From the NCBI GenBank assembly GCA_963678705.1, contig OY783204.1, forward strand, positions 9,117,759-9,181,758: 64,000 bases of DNA, given 5' to 3'. The notes beneath the pieces are model-generated. The model had not been told where the DNA came from and made no database searches. It was given only the letters and a program-made list of their open reading frames with translations. Of the stretch, positions 56,200 to 64,000 are shown in pieces. Each line of letters opens with the position of its first letter. Positions within the stretch are counted from its first letter, which is position 1. Origin of the DNA: Panorpa germanica (lineage: Eukaryota > Arthropoda > Insecta > Mecoptera > Panorpidae). The position numbers and the translations under genes were made by a program.

Positions 56200-57030
56200 A
56201 GTTTCAAACTGATGCCCTTGAAGACAGGTTTGGAAAATACAGACAGTTTGCTGGTGCTTAGTATAATATTTCAATGCGGCAATTACTTGAATGTGCAAAA
56301 AAAATTACGTCTGCACACAACTTTGTAACTAGAACGAAAATTCTATTGCATCATGGTTCCTTTGCAAAAATTAGAATATTCAGACAATTTAGAAACTACA
56401 GGTATACAAGAATAATCGCTGATTCACCAATTAAACATCAAATAATTAATGTTACTGATGCAGAAATCGATATAGACATCATTGGTTAATGAACAAGGAT
56501 GCTGGCGAACCAGATATAATTTTGAATTATATGGACTTTATAAACAACCTCAAATTGCACAGGTCATCCGAAGTAACAGGCTGAGATGGCTCGGCCCCGT
56601 CTGGAGATCCCCTGAAGAGAACCTTACTAAAATATACACCTTTAACAACCCTGCGGGATCCGATACTCGAGGACAACCACCAACAAGATAGCTGGACGAC
56701 ACAGTAGAGGACATCAAAACTTTGAAAGTAAAAAACCGGCAAAAAGTTGCTTTGGACCGATTGAGTTGAAAAAATCGTCCTTTTGAGGCAGCTAAGAGTT
56801 GTAATTGGTTGTTACGCTCTTAAAGAAGATGCAGAAATAGCAACTGGAAATATTATTACCTGACATGCTGCGTTAAAAGAACTTAAATGTGGTCAGTGTA
56901 AACAAAAAATATCAATATACAAGTAAATCAAGCAATAAAAGTATTGGAAATAAGAGAATTGCTCTGGGAAGACAAATTAGATTGCTGCCATAGTGTAATT
57001 ATAATATATGTACCATAAAAGGACAGTGTG
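56200..57030 (+). pseudogene. Possible P-element/THAP9-like transposase tail, split
   Basis: Reads DALEDRFGKYRQFAGAQYNIS, close to the 'PLExRFGxxRqxxGxNxxxs' signature of P-element and THAP9-type transposases, and MRQLLECAKKI. It is open to 56487. After a LINE fragment (56480-56800) a piece HAALKELKCGQCKQK near 56870-56915 carries a C-x2-C like that in the 68-370 fragment. The catalytic centre is not here. Confidence 0.5.
56482..56800 (+). pseudogene. LINE RT C-terminal fragment
   Basis: Reads RSNRLRWLGPVWRSPEENL, then DTRGQPPTR and a final VALDRLS-KNRPFEAAK, matching the RLRWLGHVxR...GRPxxRW...DR...A-K ending common in insect LINE ORF2. A stop and a frameshift are present. It interrupts the transposase remnant. 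Confidence 0.75.
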
Positions 57031-57427
57031 GATATCAACCAATATAATGTAAAATAATTTATGTTATTGAAAACCCATCAAGAAAAAGAAAATTAATTAC
57101 TCTAATAAAATAAATATATTTCAATCCATTGTCTTTTTCTTAATTATGATTTCTATATTAATTTTTATATATCATTACGTTGATAGCTTGTAAATTCTCG
57201 TAGTTAATATTTAAAAACATATATTAATATACTTATATAAAAGGATTATCATACATCTTAACTTTAATATTATTAATTTTTTATTATACTTTGCAAACAA
57301 ATCTTTATTTGCATAACGATTAGACTGTTTAAATTAAAATTACAATTTTTTTATATGGATATTGATACGTACAATACGTTTTGGTTGTATATCCGGACTA
57401 CAATGCGTGACGTCATAAACTCATTGT

Positions 57428-57451
57428 TAGGCTTTGTATCTAGGTGGTGTT
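57428..57451 (-). repeat. Recurring motif, copy 3, reversed
   Basis: Reads aggctttgtatctaggtggtgtt on the plus strand, the reverse complement of the copies at 53826 and 56157. Confidence 0.6.
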
Positions 57452-60400
57452 GGTTTATGACTCTGCTGACGTGATATTTTCATTGCGATTTGTCTGCATC
57501 ACCTCATGTATGTAGATATTTACTAATTACTGTACCATTTGGTTGCAAAAAACCATTTCCTCACGATTAGCTAACGAATATACAGCACACTTGTTACATA
57601 TCATAGCGCTTTATGCTATATACGCAATCGTACGCGTTTAGCTTACACCCAGCAAATTTCATCAACATAGCATACACTAAAATCGTACCATCCTTAGCTT
57701 TAAACAATCAACATTATATTGTTTTATTGTATTCTGTTTAGCTCAAAATTCCTTTAACATTGCAATATCTTTTACTTACAATTAAAATAACTTGTTTTAA
57801 TTTATAAATTGCAATACAATAATTTTCTTCACTCATTGTTTACCGTTCATTTTTTACACCAGGCTACATTTTTGCTAAATTTGCTAAATTTGTTCAGAAA
57901 CATTCAGCAACCATCTTTATTTAAAACTTGTGAACAAGATCATTCAACGATTCTATTGTTTTTAATTAATATAGATTAAGAAATATTCATTAACTAGTGA
58001 ACCAATTATTTAAAATGCAGTGCTTTACTCGTATCCGTTGAGAACTACATTCAATTCAATAACAAGAATTTCAAGAAAATAGAAATAAGAAAAAGTCAAG
58101 AAAAAAAGAAGAGAAGAACAGCTTTATAACAAGAAATGTATGGAATGGGAGACATCATAGTTGAAGCGATTCCCGTATCAGATCGCGATGCTGAAATATC
58201 ACGTCATGAGGATATTGAACGATGGATAAAGAAGTAATTAGAGAAGCACTGATTGAAATATAGAAAATAATTATAATATATTGTATAAATTATGTGTTAT
58301 AAAAAATGTATGTAAAATGTAATATTGGTTTAAAGTGTTAATAACTACCAATAGTTGATGCACTCAAAAATAAATTCAAAAAAAAAAATAATAATAAAAG
58401 CGTGTGGCGCATTGGAAAAAAATAAACGAACTTATATATATACAATGTAAAATCTCAATCCCATTCTATGGTAAGATTTAAAATGGTACACACTTTTCAC
58501 TAAATTTAAAAATATATTTACTTAATTAGAAACACAAAATTAATAATAATACAAGGTTGTTGAATACTACAATACCAACAACTAATGTTACCAAAGTCTT
58601 AACTATCAACTTAACCTAAAGTCTTAACTTATATATCTGTATTTATCTTCTTATATAGCTTATGTTATGTCGATTCGATTGTTTATTCACAAAACTCATT
58701 ATTAGTAACTTGGTATTCTCAAAACTTCAAACGAAAACGTACTAAAAGTAACTTGCTGTCGGAAACGTACTAGGACGACCATTTAGGCTGACGTCTTTCA
58801 ATATTAAATTTTGCACTAATTCTTTTATGCATATTTATTTTTTAAACAGAACATTTTATCATTCAATCTTTAAAAATCATTTTTTTATCAAATAAAACTT
58901 TCCATTTCATAAAAAAAAAACTAAACACAAACAAAAAATACGATATATATGTCTCATCTATTATACTGTAACCACATATCAACTACTAATAAAAAAAATA
59001 ATCACATTCTTAACTAAATCAATAGTTAACTACAAACAGCTAGTGTGGAAAGTTGAGCCCAATAGCTTAAGAATAAAATGTTTAAAAATCGTTACAATAA
59101 AAAAAACTTACTTCGTTTTCTAATTAGAGTAAAACCATTGCGTTAATATCAAGTTCTTCTTTGTGATAATGTGACACTTATGAATATTTTAACTACATGA
59201 TTTAAGAAAATGTAAATCTAAAAAAACTTACCTTAAAAAAAGCACTAGTCTATTTTCTAAGAATATTGCATTATACAAACCAGCACCACCCACATCAGCA
59301 CAAAAGTGTTCTGAAATGCAAACAACTATTAATTATATGAAGAGTTACAACAAGTTCATTGAGAGATCTTTCGTTATTCAGAACAGTTTGTGAATGCACT
59401 AGAGAACTAGAACACTAGAGCACTAGAATACCAGAGCATTAGAAAACTAGAACACACATGAATAGAGCAGATAAATAATAAAAATTCCATTGTGCAACTA
59501 ACTAATTTCTCATTAGAAGTACTAAGCCTATTAAGAGTAGAATATTTTTGCACAACTTAATATCATGTTTACAAATTTATGAATTCATTAAAATTAAACA
59601 TCTCACGAGTAAATTGTTGAATTTTAAATTTTGTAAATCAGAACTAAAAACGTATAATCGCTGTTATTATAACTATTCCCTTACATTTTCCTCACATTTA
59701 ACAAGAATTTATACATCCCTGATAAATACATTTCCACTGAAGTGAAACTAAAATAAAATAACAATAAAAGAAAGCTAAATTGTTATTATTGGCACAGTTT
59801 CCTTTTATGTGAATTTGTATATTTCATGATATATATTTACCTTCACTATCCTTTCGAAATTCATCCGTAGATTCATTTCATTTTCACATCCAACCAGCAA
59901 ACATTAATTAGTCTTCAAACATTTTTCTGAAAGCACAATGGAATAAGTATTATTAAAGTAATCAGCACCTACATCATATACTGTATATTTCACGCACCAA
60001 AAATGCTAAACTACGTGTAATAAATCTGCTTCCTAAACACAATACATAAATATTACCTCTTACATTCATGTATTATTTTATTTACAACAAAACCTAGTAA
60101 TATTTAATCTAAAAGGGTCTTATTTTATAGTTATTTAATGCCCTTAAATCTCAAGACGGTTTACTTATGATATTTTATAGTCCTTAAAAAGGTCGTCTGA
60201 AGAATTGTTATAATTATGTTAATTTGCAATTAGGTAGACTTAAGTTTTTTATAGACGAAAAAAATATCATAAAACGTTTGAAATGAATACGCAACACTTC
60301 AATTAGTTTAACAGTTACACAACCCTTAAATGCACATAATTGTAGTTAATGGGTGATATTTCTTTCTATTCAATTCTAATTATGAGAATTTGAAAAACAG

Positions 60401-60702
60401 CTCTTCATTTTAAATATACTTCATTATACGAAAAATAGATATTTAGAAGAAAAATAAGATAAGAGGAATCAGACTTGGTCGTTCGTGGTTACAGTTGTTC
60501 AATTACGAATTTTGACATCCAGAACAATGTATATTAGGCAAGTATTAAAATAACCATATAAAAACAAATGACTGCATAAGCCACAGTTCAATTGAACTTT
60601 TAAATAAAAAATATATCTTTTTTACTTTTACTTATATCTATATATTTAACTGACAGATGTTTCCAATTTATTTAAAAGAAAATAAAGCTGTGTTTGCTTT
60701 CG
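57452..60702. other. AT-rich stretch with weak exon-like signals
   Basis: No domain recognised. On the minus strand a possible small exon near 59310-59232 lies between TTTGCATTTCAG and AAG|GTAAGTTTTTT and is open in one frame (HFCADVGGAGLYNAIF). Good donor-like sites GTAAGTTTTTT also occur near 59108. A run of repeats 'ctagaacactagagcactag' is seen at 59401-59450. Confidence 0.35.
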
Positions 60703-61960
60703 TGATTCGTGTATTTTCTATTACGTTCTTAAAATACAATGTATAGAAACTTTTCTCTACCTGGCTTCCTTTCGATTAGAATGCACAACGGGATTCTCTT
60801 TATAAGGTTTAAATTGCTTTGTCAGTTTCCATGCATATTTGTAGGCATCTGCAGACGTTTAAGCTGCAACGAGCAGAAAATATTAATTAATTATGTATTA
60901 TTATTAATTAATTAATTTTTATTATTACATTTCATCAAAATTTTACTATTTTCAAAGTTGAATCGAATTGAGTGGATAGAAAGAAAAGTGTGAAATTTTG
61001 AAATTCCTGCCTCGCACTTTACACATAACTTTATTATCTCATTAAATAAGTAAATTTAAAGTAAACAACAAAGTATATGCTTATACTGCTGAAAAATGAG
61101 TTATATTAAAAGCCATTGACGAAGATATGAATAATAATAACTCTATTATAATAACTGATTCTTCAAGCGTTTAAAAAATTGCAAAATTCCAGTTCACATT
61201 TTTAAAATCAATCTTAAAAGTGACGATAAATTGCCTGTATGAAACATTAGGAACTTTAGATCATATTATAAGTGAATGCATAAATCATAATTTACAAACA
61301 TCTAAATTTAACGGGAAACAGATTAGAGCTATTTCAGTGAATATTAATTTTGTTTAAGCGAATCTAAATCAATGCATCCAAAATATATTTATAAATTATA
61401 TGTAAAATTAATATATTTTGTAAAATTTATATTACAATGTATGTAAGAAATGATGTTTACCTTTTGTTACGATTTTTACTTTCGTAGATGCACCACAAAT
61501 AAGTAATTAGCGATTACAACATTACTGAAAATCACAAGTTGTTTGACGTCAAATATTATATATGAATCTCTCTGCAAATCCAGAAAAGTTCAAGAAAATT
61601 TACAAGTTTTCTGAGTCCAGCAGGTTAATCTACAAAACAAAGACCACACATCGTTTATATTGTGAATAAATCGTACATTTTCTATTACGTTCTTATATAG
61701 GAATGTGTAGAACCCTCTCTTTACCTGGCTTCCTTTCTTTTAGAATGCACCATGGCATTTGTCTTCGTGAGGTTTAAATTGCTTCATCAGGCCCAATGCA
61801 TTTTTGTAGGCAGCTGCAGACGTTTAAGCTGCAACGTGAACAAAATATTAATTACTTAATATTATTACACTTCATTACAATTTAATGGAAAGAATGAAAA
61901 GTTTGTAATTTTGATATTCATGACCTTGCACTATTATTAATTTAATAAATAAGTAATTGT
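60703..61960 (-). repeat. Diverged tandem duplication with an exon-like core
   Basis: 60703-61060 and 61661-61960 align, about 0.96 kb apart. The best conserved parts are 60761-60848 (88 nt) and 61725-61813 (89 nt). On the minus strand each has GTCTGCAG in front and CCAG|GTA[GA]AG behind, i.e. splice sites. The first is open (AYKYAWKLTKQFKPYKENP); the second is similar (AYKNALGLMKQFKPHEDK) but has a one-base indel and a stop. Possibly an exon of an unknown host gene on the minus strand with one dead copy. Confidence 0.5.
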
Positions 61961-63230
61961 TCTATTTGTAACAATACATAACAAAAAATCATTATTATCA
62001 AAACAATCGTTTTGAGTCAAGTAGATTTCAGAAATGGTATTCTTTAGACTATTAATACAATTTATGAGGTACATCAGATACAATCAAGAACGTGATTGAA
62101 AGTTGTAATAATTAAAGTATTTTTCCTTTTACACTTTGAAGCTCAAACATTTCCAATTTTTGTAGAGGAAGACATATATTTGTCTTATTTATAACAAACA
62201 AAATTTAAGAAATCTGAAGTTTTAATGAACTATATGAAAATGTAACATCTGTCAACATCTAATCAACAACTGTAACATCAAATTATATAAATTAGTATAC
62301 AGTAAATATTAAAAAAAACTTACGTAATCGTAAACGTACTCAAAATGAATTTGTATTAATTTCGAATAAAATCTAAAATTGTGCTTCAAAATTGTCAAAT
62401 GCAGATATCTATGTTAATGAAACTCTCCATCCCTACATTATTAATCCATCAATACTCAATAATTCCGATTTGTCCAACTTTTTGATTTTAGAAGAACAAT
62501 ACAAAGTTCTTCGGGATTCTGGAAGGTAAAATCAAACATTATTATTATTGTAAAAAAAGTTAAACTCTTAATAACACAAACATCGTAACGATGGCGGTAT
62601 ATCAAAGTATTTCTACATATGTTAGCTCCACAAATAAATTATAACGCAACTTCATTATTTAATGTGGATGTCAACAAACAAGTTACAATTAACAAATAAA
62701 CTATTTTAAATACATTCATTTATAAATAAATCAGTCTTTTGAACAATGCATTGTAAAATAAGCAAAATAAAAAATCTCGCAAACGATATCAAACGTATTT
62801 GTGATATTTGCGTTACGATTAACTAACTATACCTTACATTTATTCTATCCATAAAAGATCCAGTAAATACCTATGCACCAAGTGTAATTAATAAATCTAC
62901 AAATCATATGTTAGAAACGGAAGAATAGTAAACTTAATAGAATGCGTAATATGACACAATAACAATCACCATTATTGAATGTTAAACGTGGTCAGACATA
63001 AACACTGCAAGACGCTATCAAGAAATTTTTAGTGTTGCCAGTTCTGATTCAGTAGAAAATAATGAAAGATAGTGGAAGAAAAGAACGCAAAATTCAAAAT
63101 GCTTCAACTTATAAGATTTACAGAAAATTAACAGAGTTACATCGGTTAACTTTTCGAAGTATTACTTTAAATCACTTTAAATATAATGTTCCAACTGTAT
63201 GTTTATTTGTTTATATGCTTACGCGATTCT
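61961..63230. other. AT-rich stretch, no gene recognised
   Basis: Nothing supported beyond another possible minus-strand donor GTAAGTTTTTTT near 62325. Confidence 0.4.
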
Positions 63231-63850
63231 TATGGTAGCTCGAAAACGGCTAAGGCGATGTTTTTAAAAAGTTCCTTAAATTCCTTAAAAAATTCTACGA
63301 CTTTTGGCGTCCTCAGATTTTTTCCTAAATTTCTTGGAAACCCGTAATTTTGGAAAAACAAAAATATTTTTTTTTACTCTTTGCTCTATAACTTTTAATT
63401 CGTAAAAGATAGAAAGTTGAAATTTGGCATGTGTATTACGGTGTTCAATGCTAACATTTTTTAAAAATTTGAAATTAAAAAATTAGAAAAGGGGTTGATT
63501 AGCGTTGAGGAAATTAGGGGGCCCGGTAGAAACTTTGTAGTAAACTCAAATTTTGGATTATTTAGTAATGAAATATGTTATTAAAAAGAATAATTCAAAG
63601 TTCAAAAATTTTATTTGGGGGCACAGGGGTGGTTTTTCTCGAGTGTAAAAATTGGGCTAGAAAGTTGAAATTTTATATATGGGCTAACTTTGGTACCTAA
63701 TTTACAAATCGAAAAAAAAATCCCAAATTTTGAAAAAAGTTGGTCAAATAACGAATAAATTCAAAATATTTTTTGTTTTGTTGAAAAAAATATTTCTTTT
63801 AGTCGTTTTATATGAAAAATTATTTTATTATTGAGAGAGTTAAATATTTT
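63231..63850. repeat. Probable dispersed repeat of 'gaaagttgaaatttggc' type
   Basis: Contains ataacttttaattcgtaaaagatagaaagttgaaatttggcatg-like phrasing twice in altered form (63400-63435 and 63655-63690). Such stretches are common in dispersed non-coding repeats of insects. No coding content; family unknown. Confidence 0.4.
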
Positions 63851-64000
63851 AATTTAAAAATAGAATTAATTAACTACATCTCATTGAACATCAATTGATT
63901 TATAAATTATAAAAGGTTATAAAGTATAAAATTATAAAAATTTACTGCCTACCCAAAATGCACGGTTGGTTGATGTATTCCCGTAACTAATATTTTTTTT

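Noticed and set aside
1..64000. CRISPR array, operon or bacterial defence system
   Set aside because: No spaced direct repeats, no ribosome-binding-site spaced genes; splice sites, LINEs and LTR elements show a eukaryotic nuclear genome.

Overview
The window reads as AT-rich insect nuclear DNA: a graveyard of nested mobile elements built around broken pieces of 28S ribosomal DNA. No bacterial gene, CRISPR array or tRNA is seen. Arthropod origin rests on the R2-type elements in 28S, a mariner, a gypsy/errantivirus-like element with an env remnant, BEL/Pao elements and a PIF/Harbinger. One LINE fragment style (34.7-36.9 kb) is common in Hymenoptera, so a wasp, bee or ant is a weak guess only.

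Region 1 (1-3.8 kb): a decayed BEL/Pao gag, a 91-bp retroposon with a 15-bp target duplication, and a dead mariner sitting in a repeat whose uninterrupted copy lies at 31 kb. Region 2 (3.8-22 kb): degenerate 28S rDNA broken by a full-span R2 element of the three-zinc-finger (A-clade) type, more 28S, then a second R2 whose 5' leader is split by a 6.8-kb errantivirus-like LTR element on the minus strand. Region 3 (22-31 kb): a third R2 fused to a second, distinct R2-superfamily element, which is itself split by a 3.5-kb gag-only BEL/Pao element with 347-bp LTRs; then a fourth R2 leader starts directly at the end of that second element.

Region 4 (31-41 kb): an Asp-rich spliced-looking gene copy, BEL/Pao protease and reverse transcriptase debris, a pogo-type transposase, LINE fragments, a minisatellite, an F-box/LRR pseudogene and another R2 piece. 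Region 5 (42-53 kb): a LINE RNase H fragment, another R2 piece, then a 5'-truncated I-like LINE with a 58-bp target duplication, into whose RNase H a complete PIF/Harbinger has inserted. The Harbinger carries a Myb/coiled-coil gene and an intact-looking two-exon transposase and is the youngest, best preserved unit here. Region 6 (53-64 kb): degenerate repeats, remnants of a possible P/THAP9-type transposase, and some 6 kb of AT-rich DNA with only weak exon-like signals, one of them tandemly duplicated.

The elements do not act as one pathway; the value is in the nesting order. R2 inserted in 28S first, then LTR elements and LINEs inserted in R2 and in each other. Several insertions are proved by an empty paralogous site in the same window. 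The most informative signals are the pairing of the R2 5' end with the 28S sequence just upstream of its insertion site, and an R2 copy that seems to carry a 28S leader at a non-canonical place in 28S.
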